This document shows, one piece after another, positions 45,537 through 55,029 of a stretch of DNA of 64,000 bases; the stretch's first letter is position 1; every line of letters starts with the position of its first letter. The translations under genes were made by a program, and so were the position numbers. The notes under the pieces were generated by a model that was not told where the DNA came from, did not search any database, and was given only the letters and a program-made list of their open reading frames with translations. Source of the DNA: Hymenobacter monticola (GTDB taxonomy: Bacteria > Bacteroidota > Bacteroidia > Cytophagales > Hymenobacteraceae); the NCBI RefSeq assembly GCF_022811645.1, contig NZ_CP094534.1:4712001-4776000 (forward strand), given 5' to 3'.

Positions 45537-45656
45537 ATGAATCCTCCCCCCGGCCGCAGCTTCTGGCGCGAATTCTGGCCCAAAGCCCTCATCCTCGCGT
45601 TCATCGTGGCGGGCTTGTGGCTGCTCGAACACTTTGGCTACATTCGTCGCTGGTAG
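45537..45656 (+). CDS. Possible 39-residue single-pass membrane protein
   Basis: Short reading frame starting just after the inverted repeat: a basic head, one hydrophobic helix (ALILAFIVAGLWLLEHF) and a basic end (RRW). Such tiny membrane proteins are real in some Bacteroidota, but homology cannot be judged by eye. Confidence 0.4.
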   Translation: MNPPPGRSFWREFWPKALILAFIVAGLWLLEHFGYIRRW

Positions 45657-45668
45657 GCTTATTTTTTT

Positions 45669-45762
45669 GGTGTTGGGTTTTCGGTGTCGAGTGTTGGGAG
45701 TTCGGCGGTCATATCAAAAGATTGTTAACAGTCCGAAAACCCAACACCGAAAACCCAACACC
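45669..45762. repeat. Inverted plus direct repeat of GGTGTTGGGTTTTCGG
   Basis: One copy of GGTGTTGGGTTTTCGG at 45669-45684 is answered by two complementary copies in tandem (45733-45748 and 45747-45762). Confidence 0.75.
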
Positions 45763-45770
45763 TTCTTTCC

Positions 45771-46337
45771 ATGGCTTCCGCCTTCGCCCACGCCGCCCTG
45801 GGTGCCACCCTCGGCAAACTCATCCTGCCCCAACGCCGCCACTGGCCCTATTGGGTGGCGGCTGGCATCTGCGCCGCTTTGCCTGACGTTGATTCCGTCG
45901 GCTACCGCCTGGGCGTGCCGTATGACAGCCTCTGGGGCCACCGCGGGCTCACGCACTCGCTACTGGCCGCAGTGGTAGTGGCGGCCGCGGGCGCGCTGCT
46001 GAGCCGGTTAGCACACGCGGACCGGCGCCCGGCAGCCGGGCGGCTGGCGCTGCTGCTGTTTCTGGCCACTGCCTCCCACGGCGTACTCGACGCCATGACG
46101 ACCGGTGGGCTGGGCGTAGCCTTTTTCAGCCCCTGGCACCTAGAGCGGTATTTCTTTCCTTTCCGGCCAATTAAGGTTTCGCCGCTAAGCATCCGGGGTT
46201 TCTTCGGGACGAAGGGGCTGCGGGTGCTGGCCAGCGAAGCCATTTGGGTGGGGCTGCCGTGCCTGTTGCTGCTGGGCGCGCAGCGCCGGAACAGCCCGAA
46301 ACCGCTGTCCCCGGCCGAAAAGAAGCTGCGCCGTTAG
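45771..46337 (+). CDS. YdjM-like membrane-bound metal-dependent hydrolase
   Basis: 188 residues with about four membrane helices and the YdjM/PF04307 pattern: N-terminal AHAALGATLGKL, LPDVDSVGYRLG with acidic residues, WGHRGLTHSLL, and SHGVLDAMTTGG. Role unclear; members have been called both LexA-regulated and lipid-related. Confidence 0.85.
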   Translation: MASAFAHAALGATLGKLILPQRRHWPYWVAAGICAALPDVDSVGYRLGVPYDSLWGHRGLTHSLLAAVVVAAAGALLSRLAHADRRPAAGRLALLLFLATASHGVLDAMTTGGLGVAFFSPWHLERYFFPFRPIKVSPLSIRGFFGTKGLRVLASEAIWVGLPCLLLLGAQRRNSPKPLSPAEKKLRR

Positions 46338-46390
46338 GTTACGCATACTTTACTCTGGGTTCTGCGTACTCCGGTGCATACTTATTCTTT

Positions 46391-49300
46391 ATGCGCCTAC
46401 AATTCCTCTCCGCGCTGGCCGCGTTCGGACTTTCTGCCGGTACGCTTTCGGCCCAATCTACGTCGCCGGCCCACACCGTTTTCCTGCTCGGCAACACCGC
46501 TCAGGCCGATATTCCGCCCGCCCGCCTGCAGCAGTTGCGCCGCGTGCTGGAGCAGCAAACCGGCCCTTTCACCGTGGTGCACCTCGGCGACATTGTAGGC
46601 AATACCGGCCTCGTGGCCAAAGGCGACACCGCCCTGGCTCAGGCCGAGCGCGACCGCGCGGACCAGCTTATTAGCCTGGTAAAAGGCCTGCCGCAGGGCA
46701 AAATCTACTTCCTGCCAGGTGATAAGGACTGGGCCAACTCCGGCCGCGACGGCCTGAAAGCCGTGCGCCGCTTGGAGAAGTACATCGAGAAGCAGCTGCC
46801 CGGCCAGAACGCTTTCATCCCCACCAACGGCTGCCCCGGCCCCGAGGTGGTGGACGTGGCCCCACTGGTGCGCCTCGTGGCCATCAACACCCCTTGGTTT
46901 ACCCACCCATTCGACCGGCCCGAAGCGCCCGACACCGACTGCAAGACGCTGACCAAGGAGGAATTTCGCGAGCAGATTCAGGACCTGATTGACGATACCA
47001 AGAACAAGAACGTGCTGCTGCTGGGCCACCACCCCGTGGTGAGCAACGGCGTGTACGCTGGCCACGAGCCGCTGTCGCGCCACCTGAGCCCGCCCGTATT
47101 TGGCACCATCTACGCCGCTTATCGCCAGAACGTGGGCACCCCGCGCGACCTGGCCAGCCCCGGCTATCAGGAGCTGCGCAAGGAACTGCTTAACACGCTG
47201 CAAAGTAACCCCGGCGTCATCTACGCCGCCGCACATGACTACAGCCTGCAGCTCACCCCCTTCCAAGGCAATTACCACATGGTGAGTGGCAGCTTTGTAG
47301 AGAGTGAGCACGTGGGCGCCAAAGGCCAGTCGCTCTACAGCAAGAGTGAGGAAGGCTACACCACCCTCGAATACTTCGCCGACGGTACCGTGAAGACGCA
47401 CATCGTCACCTTCGGCAGCGGCGACCAGGCCGTGAAGGACGCCTACACCGCTACCCTGTTCCGCTCGGCCTGTGAAGCCGCGGCCGACCAGAAAAGCCCC
47501 CAAAACCCGTTTATCACCGACTGCCCCGGTGTGGCCAAAACCGTGGCCGAAACAAAACCTGATGCACCTTTCCAGGCCACGACTACCGTGGTGCCTGGAC
47601 CGGAGTACAGGCCCACGGTTAGTAAAAACTTCTTCATCGGCAAAATCTACCGCTCGTCGTGGCTGCAGCCCGTCACGGTGAAGACGCTGGACTTGGGCAC
47701 CGAAAAGGGCGGCCTGCGCCCCACCGGCAAAGGCGGCGGGCGCCAGACCACCTCGCTTAAGCTCATTGCGGCTGACAGCTCGGAGTACGTTTTCCGCTCC
47801 GTCGATAAAGACGTGACCAAAATTCTGCCACCTGAGCTGCGCAATTCCATTGCCGCTGATGTGCTGCGCGACGTGACGGCCACCGCCAACCCGTACAGCA
47901 ACCTGCCCATCAGCTACATGCTCGACCAGACGGACATTCTGCACGCCCGCCCGCGCCTGTTCCGCCTGCCCGACAACCAGCAGCTCGGCGCCTACCGCGA
48001 GCAATACGCCGGCCTGCTCGGCACCCTCGAAGACTCGCCCAAGGACCCCAAGCCCAACCTGCCCGGCTTCGGCAACTCCGATGAGGTGACGCGCAGCTTC
48101 GGCCTGTTCCGCAAGCTCTACAAAGACCACGACAACCACGTGGACGCCCCCGCCCTGGCCCGCGCCCGCGCCTTCGACATGCTGGTGGCCGACTTCGGCA
48201 AGCACGAAGACAACTGGAAATGGGCCGGTTACAAGCAGGCCAACGGCGGCACGCTTTACCGCCCCATACCGCGCGACCGGGACCAGAGCTTCACCCAGTG
48301 GAATGGATTGCTCACCTACCTCGCCAACCGCGAGTGGGCCGTGCCCAGCATCGAGGGCTTCAACACCGAGTTTCAGGACATGAAAAGCCTGAACTGGCCC
48401 GCCCGCCACCTCGACCGCTTTCTGCTCCAAAGCCTCACCCGCGAGCAGTGGCAGGAGGCTGCTAAGTACCTGCAAGGCAAAATCACCCCCACCGTTATCG
48501 ACGGCGCCACTGCCCAGCTACCCGCTGAAATTCAGGACAAATCGGGCAATGACATCAACCGCAAGTTGAAAGCCCGCATCCAGGAATTGCCCAAGGCCAT
48601 CGACGAGTATTACCTGCTGCTGGCGCGGCGTGTGGACGTGGTTGGCTCTAACAAAGGCGAGGTTTTCCAGGTGAACCGCCTGCCCGATGGCCAAGTGCGC
48701 GTGCAGATGTTTGACCGCGCCGGCGACACTGAAAACCCTAAGGGCGCAGCCCTTTTCGACCGCACCTTCAAGCCCAGCGAAACCAAGGAAGTGTGCCTCT
48801 ACGGCCTCGGCGGCAAGGACGTAATGACGGTGACCGGCGACGGCGGCAGCCATAGCATTCTGGTGCGCGTCATCGGCGGCGACGGCAAGGACAAGATTAC
48901 CGATAGCTCTACCGCCGCCGGCCTGCGCACCCTCACCAAGGTCTACGACCTGCCCGATACCGAACTGCAGCTCGGCAAGGAAGCGGATAACCACACCAGC
49001 ACCCGCCCCGGCGTGAACGCCTACGACCGGGAGCAGTTCGAATTCAACTCCTACAAGCCCAGCATCGGCTTAGGCTACAACCGCAACGACGGCTTCACGG
49101 CCAGCGCGGGCGTCACCTTCCTCACCCAGGGCTTCCGCAAGCCGGGCTTCAAAAACCAATATTCCGTGCTGGGCGAGGTGAGCACCGGCGGGCAGCGCCA
49201 GCTCACGCTCAGCACCCGGCACCGCTATGCCATCGGCAGAATCGATGTGGGCGCAGCGGCCAGCTACGGCAACTACTTCCCCTTCTACAACTTCTTCGGC

Positions 49301-50116
49301 CTGGGCAACAACACGGCGCTCGACCAGGATAAGTACGACGTAAAATTCTACCGCGCCCGCTACCGCGGCGTCACCCTCAACGGCTTCCTGGAGCGGGTGT
49401 TTCTGCAGCGCAGCGTGTTGCGCGTGGGGCCCTCGTTTGAGTACTACGTCACCGACTTTGCCCCCGACAGCTACCTCGGCGTGCTCAACCAGACGCCCGG
49501 CGCTTCCGACATCCGCCCCAACAGCAGCACCCAGCGCCTCATCGGCCTCAACGGCGTGTTCGACCTCGACCTGCGCGACCGCCAGGCCTTTGCCCGCCGC
49601 GGCGTGCGCCTGCGCGCCCAGCACGACACCTACCGCCAGCTCTCCGGCGCCGAGCGCACCTTCGGCCTCACCCAGGGCTTCGCTGAGTACTACGGCACGG
49701 CCAAAATCGGCATCCCGGTTACGCTGGTGGTGAAAGGCGGCGGCGCCAAAAACTACGGCCCCGACGCCGACATTCCCTTCTACAAGTTTGCCTCGCTGGG
49801 CCTGCGTGAGGGCCTGCGCGGCTACTACCGCAACCGCTTCAGCGGCGACGCCAGCCTCTACTACAACACCGAGCTGCGCCTCGCCCTGGGTCAGGTCAAA
49901 AACGGCTTCCTGCCCTTCTACTACGGCGTATTTGGCTTCTACGACCAGGGCCGCGTGTACTACCAAGGCTCCTCGCCCACCGGCTGGCACAGCGGCTACG
50001 GCGGTGGTGTTTACATCGCGCCGGTGGTGGAAACGCTGGCCTTCGCCATCTCCTACCAAAAGTCGGTCGAAGCCACCTTGATACAGTTCGGATTGGGCTT
50101 CCGCATCGACAAGTAA
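46391..50116 (+). CDS. Metallophosphoesterase fused to an outer-membrane beta-barrel
   Basis: 1241 residues starting with a signal peptide (MRLQFLSALAAFGLSAGTLSAQ). Residues about 25-330 form a calcineurin-like phosphoesterase with VVHLGDIVGN, a PGDKDWANSG loop in place of GNHD, LLGHHPVVSNG and AAHDYSLQL. A middle region (about 400-870) has no clear family. The C-terminal 340 residues look like a BamA/Omp85-type (surface antigen D15) barrel with repeated Gly/aromatic strands and a final FGLGFRIDK. Start at 46391 chosen over an in-frame upstream ATG because the signal peptide begins there. Confidence 0.86.
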   Translation: MRLQFLSALAAFGLSAGTLSAQSTSPAHTVFLLGNTAQADIPPARLQQLRRVLEQQTGPFTVVHLGDIVGNTGLVAKGDTALAQAERDRADQLISLVKGLPQGKIYFLPGDKDWANSGRDGLKAVRRLEKYIEKQLPGQNAFIPTNGCPGPEVVDVAPLVRLVAINTPWFTHPFDRPEAPDTDCKTLTKEEFREQIQDLIDDTKNKNVLLLGHHPVVSNGVYAGHEPLSRHLSPPVFGTIYAAYRQNVGTPRDLASPGYQELRKELLNTLQSNPGVIYAAAHDYSLQLTPFQGNYHMVSGSFVESEHVGAKGQSLYSKSEEGYTTLEYFADGTVKTHIVTFGSGDQAVKDAYTATLFRSACEAAADQKSPQNPFITDCPGVAKTVAETKPDAPFQATTTVVPGPEYRPTVSKNFFIGKIYRSSWLQPVTVKTLDLGTEKGGLRPTGKGGGRQTTSLKLIAADSSEYVFRSVDKDVTKILPPELRNSIAADVLRDVTATANPYSNLPISYMLDQTDILHARPRLFRLPDNQQLGAYREQYAGLLGTLEDSPKDPKPNLPGFGNSDEVTRSFGLFRKLYKDHDNHVDAPALARARAFDMLVADFGKHEDNWKWAGYKQANGGTLYRPIPRDRDQSFTQWNGLLTYLANREWAVPSIEGFNTEFQDMKSLNWPARHLDRFLLQSLTREQWQEAAKYLQGKITPTVIDGATAQLPAEIQDKSGNDINRKLKARIQELPKAIDEYYLLLARRVDVVGSNKGEVFQVNRLPDGQVRVQMFDRAGDTENPKGAALFDRTFKPSETKEVCLYGLGGKDVMTVTGDGGSHSILVRVIGGDGKDKITDSSTAAGLRTLTKVYDLPDTELQLGKEADNHTSTRPGVNAYDREQFEFNSYKPSIGLGYNRNDGFTASAGVTFLTQGFRKPGFKNQYSVLGEVSTGGQRQLTLSTRHRYAIGRIDVGAAASYGNYFPFYNFFGLGNNTALDQDKYDVKFYRARYRGVTLNGFLERVFLQRSVLRVGPSFEYYVTDFAPDSYLGVLNQTPGASDIRPNSSTQRLIGLNGVFDLDLRDRQAFARRGVRLRAQHDTYRQLSGAERTFGLTQGFAEYYGTAKIGIPVTLVVKGGGAKNYGPDADIPFYKFASLGLREGLRGYYRNRFSGDASLYYNTELRLALGQVKNGFLPFYYGVFGFYDQGRVYYQGSSPTGWHSGYGGGVYIAPVVETLAFAISYQKSVEATLIQFGLGFRIDK

Positions 50117-50137
50117 ACCTTAGCAATAGTCAATTAT

Positions 50138-50178
50138 CCCAAAGGCAACGCCACGGCGTACCTTTGGGCTTTTATTTA
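50138..50178 (+). terminator. Terminator of the phosphoesterase-barrel gene overlapping the ppx promoter
   Basis: CCCAAAGG (50138-50145) pairs with CCTTTGGG (50161-50168), followed by CTTTTATTT. The right arm includes most of the ppx -7 element at 50159. Confidence 0.65.
50159..50166 (+). promoter_or_regulatory. -7 element of the ppx gene, inside the upstream terminator
   Basis: TACCTTTG; predicted leader of about 26 bases to the ATG at 50196. Confidence 0.55.
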
Positions 50179-50195
50179 ATTCCGTTGTTTCCTGC

Positions 50196-51185
50196 ATGAA
50201 TTTTCCCCTCCGTAAGCTCGCCGCCATTGACATTGGGTCCAACGCCGTGCGGTGCCAGATTTCGGCGGTGTTGTATTACGAAGGCCGCTACCGTCTCAAG
50301 CGCGTGGAATACGTGCGCTTTCCCATGCGCCTGGGCGAGGACGTCTTTGCCACTGGTGAGATTTCGGCCGCCAAAGCCGACCAGTTCGTCAAGTTTCTGC
50401 ATTCCCTCAAGCTGCTGATGGAGGTGCACAGCGTGGCCCATTACCTCGTGTGCGCCACCTCGGCCATGCGCTCGGCGGCCAACGGCGCGGCCATCGTGGC
50501 CCGCGTGCGCGAGGAGCTGGGCATGGAAATCAAGGTCATTGACGGCCAGGACGAGGCGTTCTACATCAACCGCGTCATCGAGCACGTGCTGGAAGACAAG
50601 CGCCATTACCTGCACATCGACGTGGGCGGCGGCAGCACCGAGTTCAACATCTACCACGACCGCCGCAAGGTGGCCGCGCAGTCGTTCGAAATCGGCTCCA
50701 TTCGCCGCATGCAGCAGGAAGAAAGCGGCGGCGCCAGCACCGAGGCCCAGAACGAGCTTTGGGCCCGCATGGAAGCCTGGGTGCGTCAGAACGCCCGCCA
50801 GTACCACGTCACCCGCGCCATCGGCACGGGCGGCAACATCAACAAGCTCTACAGCCTCACTTCCGCCGCCCCCGACAAGCCCGTGACGCGCCGCAGCCTC
50901 GTCACCACCCTCGACCGCCTCGCCGGCCTGAGCATGAACGAGCGCGTGAACGTGGCCATGCTCAACCCCGACCGGGCCGACGTCATCGTGCCCGCTGGCC
51001 ACATCTACCTCTCGGCCATGCAGTGGGCCAACGTCAACAACATGGTCGTGCCCGACATTGGCCTGAAGGACGGCATGCTGCAAGCTCTCTTCGAAGACTA
51101 CTTCGACGAGCTCAGCCCCGACGGCACCCACCCCGCCCGCCTGCCCGTGCCCGACGTGCAGAACAGCCCCGCGGAACTGGAATAG
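50196..51185 (+). CDS. Exopolyphosphatase / pppGpp phosphatase (Ppx/GppA)
   Basis: 329 residues with the ASKHA fold: AAIDIGSNAVRCQI (phosphate 1), CATSAMRSAANG, HIDVGGGSTEFNIY (phosphate 2), and AIGTGGNINKLY. Shorter than Escherichia Ppx (no C-terminal HD domain), which is usual in Bacteroidota. Convergent with ppk1, so the enzymes that make and break polyphosphate face each other across one inverted repeat. Confidence 0.92.
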   Translation: MNFPLRKLAAIDIGSNAVRCQISAVLYYEGRYRLKRVEYVRFPMRLGEDVFATGEISAAKADQFVKFLHSLKLLMEVHSVAHYLVCATSAMRSAANGAAIVARVREELGMEIKVIDGQDEAFYINRVIEHVLEDKRHYLHIDVGGGSTEFNIYHDRRKVAAQSFEIGSIRRMQQEESGGASTEAQNELWARMEAWVRQNARQYHVTRAIGTGGNINKLYSLTSAAPDKPVTRRSLVTTLDRLAGLSMNERVNVAMLNPDRADVIVPAGHIYLSAMQWANVNNMVVPDIGLKDGMLQALFEDYFDELSPDGTHPARLPVPDVQNSPAELE

Positions 51186-51194
51186 AAGGAGATA

Positions 51195-51303
51195 TAAAAA
51201 GGTAGTGTCATCCTGAGCGCAGCGAAGGACCTCATCACGCTTGAACAATTCGTTCTTTGGTGATAAGGTCCTTCGCTGCGCTCGGGATGACACTACCTTT
51301 TTG
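51195..51303. repeat. Inverted repeat between ppx and ppk1, GTCATCCTGAGCGCAGCG family
   Basis: Arms of about 44 bp (51195-51238 and 51260-51303) with few mismatches and terminal A and T runs; it probably terminates both genes. Confidence 0.9.
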
Positions 51304-51318
51304 GTTCCTATAAAACTC

Positions 51319-53673
51319 CTACGCCCGCGCCGCCGTAGGCGTCACCGCTTCCTCGTCCACGTGCCCGACCGGGGTAGCATCATCCTCGCAAGCCTCGTCG
51401 TGCTCACCCTCGCCGAAAGCATCGTCGGCAGTGGCTTCCTGTGCTTCGGCCAGGGTCAGCGCGGCGGCCTCGGCTTCGGCCTGCTGCGCTGCTTCCACTT
51501 CCAGCCGGCGTTGCGCCTGCACGCCCAGCAGCGCCAGCATGCCCTCGGCCGTGGCCGTGGCTAGCTGGGCTTCGTCGCGTTTGAAGAAGTCTTTGTGCAC
51601 GTTTACTACTGGTTCGCCCGGCGCGGGGCGCTGCCGGATGTAGGCCCCATCTTCCCGCATGAGGTAGCTATTCTGATTATCCATCATATTCATCATCAGA
51701 ATATTAATAGCCTCGCGCTTAAGCTGCGGGTTAACAATCAAAAACAGGGCTTCGATGCGGCGGTCGAAGGAGCGCACCATGATGTCGGCCGAGCCTGCGT
51801 ACACTTTGGCCTCGCCGCCGTTGTGGAAATAGAACAGGCGCGTGTGCTCCAGGTAGTCGCCCACGATGCTGCGTACCTCGATGTTTTCGCTGAGGCCCGG
51901 CCGCCCCGGGCGCAGGCAGCAAATGCCCCGCACCACAAACCGAATGGGTACCCCAGCCTTAGCAGCCCGGTAAAACTCGTCAATCAGCTCCTTATCCTCC
52001 AGGGAATTCATCTTCATCACGATGCCGCTGGGCAGGCCTTTTTTGGCGTGCTTCACTTCCTCCCGAATGAGGTGAATGAGTTGCTGGCGCATGTCTTTCG
52101 GCGCTGTGATGAGGTACTCGTAGTCGTCGGGCTGCGAGTGGCCGGTGATGACGTTGAAGAATTCCGACACATCGTGGCCGTACACGTCGTTGGTCGTGAG
52201 CAGGCTCACGTCGGTGTAGAGGCGCGAGGTTTGCTCGTTGTAGTTGCCCGAGCCGATGTGCACGTAGCGCGTCACCTTTTCGCCCTCCTTGCGGATAATC
52301 ATGAGCAGCTTGGTGTGCGTCTTGTACTTGCTCACCCCGTAAATCACGAAGCAGCCCGCTTTTTCCAGCTTAGCGCCCTCCCGGATGTTCTTCTCCTCGT
52401 CAAACCGCGCTTTCACCTCGAACAGCACTGATACGTGCTTGCCGTTCTCGGCCGCCTTCAGCAGCGCTGCTGATACGCGGGAGTCGTCGGCTAGGCGGTA
52501 AATGGTTTGCTTAATGCCCAGCACGTGCGGGTCGACGGCGGCCTGCTCCAGCAAACGCACCATGGGGTCGATGCTGTTGTAGGGGTGGTGCAGCAACACG
52601 TCGTGGTGCTTGAGGTACTCGAAGAGGTTCTCCTCGGCGCCCTCGGGCAGGCTGAGCGGCTGCACCGATGAGGGCATTTTGGCCGTTTTGCCCCGGAAGT
52701 TGGGGTGGCGCACTATCTGCCACAGGCCCTTCAAGTCAATCAGTGAATTGATTACGAAAACGTTGCCGTTGTCGATATTCCACCGCTCGCGCAGCACCTG
52801 CATCAGGCTGGGCGAGGCGTTGGGCTCCACTTCCACGCGCACCACGCGGCCGCGCTTGCGGGTTTTCAGGCCCACCTGGATTTCCTTGATGAAGTCGTTG
52901 TCGATGTCGTCGGATTCTTCCAGGGTGAAGTCGCCGTTGCGCGTGATGCGGAACAGGTCGGCCGACACAATCTCCACGTTGCGAAACAGGCGCGGCAGGA
53001 ACTCGCGCACCACTTCTTCGATAGGCACAAAAATGACTTTGTCTTTGCGCGTGAGCTCAAAAAACCGGGTCAGGTTCTGCGGAATCTGTACGAAGGTGAG
53101 GCGCTCCTGCCCTTTCTCGGCCTCGCCGTCGAGCCCTACCGCCAGGCCGCTGCCAATGCGCGTGACCACTCCGAAGATGAGCATCTGGTTCATCATCAAC
53201 GGGAAGCCGTGGTACGAGTCGTACACCATCGGCGTGAGCAGCGGAAACACCGTGTTCTTGAAATACCCGTCGGCTTTCTTGATTTCGAGCTCCGTCAGGT
53301 CGCTCATCTTCAGAATATTAAAGCCATTCTTCTCAAAGTTGGGCTTTAACTCGTTCAGGTAGGTCAGGCTTTGGTCGTTCACGAACCGGTGCGCGAAGTC
53401 GAGCAGCTTGCGCCGGAAGGGCAGCTCGCGCAGGCCTGAGTAGTCAATTCGCTCCTTGCCGTAGTCGAGGTAGTTGTAGAGCGAGCCCACGCGAATCATG
53501 AAAAACTCGTCGAGGTTCGAGCTCGTGATGGCCAGAAACTTGAGCTTATCGAACAACCCCCGCCCGGCGTCCTGCGCCTGGTCGAGCACGCGGTAGTTGA
53601 AGCGCAGCCAGCTCAGGTCGCGGCTGATGTACTTGCTTTTGCGGATAAGGTCGGCGGACTTAAATAACTTCAT
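51319..53673 (-). CDS. ppk1: Polyphosphate kinase 1
   Basis: 784 residues, forming polyphosphate from ATP. N-terminal domain with SRDLSWLRFNYRVLDQA and SSNLDEFFMIRVGSL; catalytic His about 471 in YVHIGSGNYNEQTSRLYTDV; further conserved KTHTKLLMI and GICCLRPGRPGLSENI. The last about 90 residues (Ala/Glu-rich, acidic) extend past the usual family end. Confidence 0.95.
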   Translation of the reverse strand: MKLFKSADLIRKSKYISRDLSWLRFNYRVLDQAQDAGRGLFDKLKFLAITSSNLDEFFMIRVGSLYNYLDYGKERIDYSGLRELPFRRKLLDFAHRFVNDQSLTYLNELKPNFEKNGFNILKMSDLTELEIKKADGYFKNTVFPLLTPMVYDSYHGFPLMMNQMLIFGVVTRIGSGLAVGLDGEAEKGQERLTFVQIPQNLTRFFELTRKDKVIFVPIEEVVREFLPRLFRNVEIVSADLFRITRNGDFTLEESDDIDNDFIKEIQVGLKTRKRGRVVRVEVEPNASPSLMQVLRERWNIDNGNVFVINSLIDLKGLWQIVRHPNFRGKTAKMPSSVQPLSLPEGAEENLFEYLKHHDVLLHHPYNSIDPMVRLLEQAAVDPHVLGIKQTIYRLADDSRVSAALLKAAENGKHVSVLFEVKARFDEEKNIREGAKLEKAGCFVIYGVSKYKTHTKLLMIIRKEGEKVTRYVHIGSGNYNEQTSRLYTDVSLLTTNDVYGHDVSEFFNVITGHSQPDDYEYLITAPKDMRQQLIHLIREEVKHAKKGLPSGIVMKMNSLEDKELIDEFYRAAKAGVPIRFVVRGICCLRPGRPGLSENIEVRSIVGDYLEHTRLFYFHNGGEAKVYAGSADIMVRSFDRRIEALFLIVNPQLKREAINILMMNMMDNQNSYLMREDGAYIRQRPAPGEPVVNVHKDFFKRDEAQLATATAEGMLALLGVQAQRRLEVEAAQQAEAEAAALTLAEAQEATADDAFGEGEHDEACEDDATPVGHVDEEAVTPTAARA

Positions 53674-53720
53674 GGACCACGGATTTTTTCGAATTTAAAC
53701 GGATTACGCGGATTTTGGGG
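53674..53720. repeat. AT-rich repeat, GGATTT..ACGGATT family, copy 1
   Basis: CCACGGATTTTTTCGAATTTAAACGGATTACGCGGATTTTG, upstream of ppk1. The complementary words (AAAATCCGTTAAATCCGC) occur at 58929-58975. Confidence 0.65.
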
Positions 53721-53797
53721 CACCGCGCCATCGTCTTCCGGCAAATTAACGGCAAGCATTGCCTCAAAACCGCGCCATTAAGGCATTATTAATCTGC

Positions 53798-55018
53798 CTA
53801 ACCCACCGGCGGCCCCAGATACAGCCGAAACACGGTGCCCTCGCCCTCCTGGCTGGTCACTTCGATGCGGCCGCCCTGCGCCTGCACCAGCCGGTTGACC
53901 AGAAACAATCCCACGCCCGTGCCGGACGACGCCTGCGGGTGGAACCGCCGGAACAGCTGGAAAATCTCCCCGCCGTGCCGTTCCATGTCGATGCCCATGC
54001 CGTTGTCGCGCACTTCGAGCACCGGCTGGCCGGCTTCTTCGTAGGCCCGCACCTCCACGTTGCACCGTCGGTCGGAGTGCCGGTATTTCAACGCGTTGCT
54101 CAGCAAATTCAGCAGAATGGTGCGCAAGCTGCTGCGCCCAAACTGCAGCGAAGGCAGGGCGGCAAAATCGGTGTGAACGCAGCCCTTGGCCGCCGCCACC
54201 TGGGGCTGGAGCAGGGTCAGCACTTCTTTGGCCAGGTCGGCCAGTACTACTTTCTCGGTGGGCTGGCCCCCGGTCATGCGTTCGGCCTGCACCACGGCCG
54301 AAAGGTCGTGAATGGTTTTGCTTAGGTCATGCAACGACGAGTCGACCAAACGCAGCACCGTGCCGGCCTCCGCGTCGTGAAACGTGGCCGAACTGCGCAA
54401 TTCCTCAAACAAGCCGCGCAGGTTGTCGACGGGCTGCTTCAGGTCGTGTGAAGCCGCGTACACAAAGTTGTCGAGGTCGGAGTTGGCGCGGGCCAGGTCG
54501 GAGTTGGCGGCTGTGAGCTGCGCGTTTTTGAGGCTGATTTCGTGGCGCGTCTCGGTCAGGGCGTCCAGCGAGTCGCGCAGCTGCTGGTTCACGGCGCGCA
54601 GCTCGTCGTGGTAGCGCGACACGTACTGCCGCCACTCGTTTTTCTCAATGGCGTGCAACACCGTTTTGGCCAGCAGTTCTTGGTCAAACTGCCGCTTCAC
54701 CAAGTAGTCGAGGGCGCCGTTGTTGAGGGCGCGCACGGCCAGCTCCTCGCTACCGCCGCCGGTCACCATCACCACGCACAGGGTTTCGGGCGGTGTGAGC
54801 GTCTGCAGGTCGGCCAAAATGTCGAGGCCATCCGCATCCGGCAGGTTGTAATCAAGTAGCACACAGTCGGGGCGATGGGCCACAAACTGGGCCCGGGCCT
54901 CCTCTGCCGTGGCCGCTTCCTCGAAGCTGATGCTTTCAAAACCCAGGTGCCGGCCCAGAAACCGCCGGTACAGGGCGCGGTCTTGCTCGTTGTCGTCAAC
55001 GAGTAATATTTTCTTCAT
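53798..55018 (-). CDS. Hybrid kinase: N-terminal receiver plus histidine kinase
   Basis: 406 residues. Receiver (1-125) with LLVDDNEQD, phospho-Asp in CVLLDYNLPD (about 55) and Lys in YLVKRQF; a coiled-coil linker (about 130-175); HisKA box with His about 190 in YAASHDLKQPV; HATPase with N box NLLSNALKY, G1 VRDNGMGID and G2 TGVGLFLV. No sensor or membrane domain. A receiver placed before the kinase suggests it is driven by another kinase. Last gene of the phytochrome operon, 11 bases after the response regulator. Confidence 0.9.
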   Translation of the reverse strand: MKKILLVDDNEQDRALYRRFLGRHLGFESISFEEAATAEEARAQFVAHRPDCVLLDYNLPDADGLDILADLQTLTPPETLCVVMVTGGGSEELAVRALNNGALDYLVKRQFDQELLAKTVLHAIEKNEWRQYVSRYHDELRAVNQQLRDSLDALTETRHEISLKNAQLTAANSDLARANSDLDNFVYAASHDLKQPVDNLRGLFEELRSSATFHDAEAGTVLRLVDSSLHDLSKTIHDLSAVVQAERMTGGQPTEKVVLADLAKEVLTLLQPQVAAAKGCVHTDFAALPSLQFGRSSLRTILLNLLSNALKYRHSDRRCNVEVRAYEEAGQPVLEVRDNGMGIDMERHGGEIFQLFRRFHPQASSGTGVGLFLVNRLVQAQGGRIEVTSQEGEGTVFRLYLGPPVG

Positions 55019-55029
55019 GAGGCCTGCTC

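Noticed and set aside
46397..48475. A 692-codon frame on the minus strand opposite the phosphoesterase-barrel gene
   Set aside because: Same reason; no family motif, and the sense gene has a signal peptide and domains.
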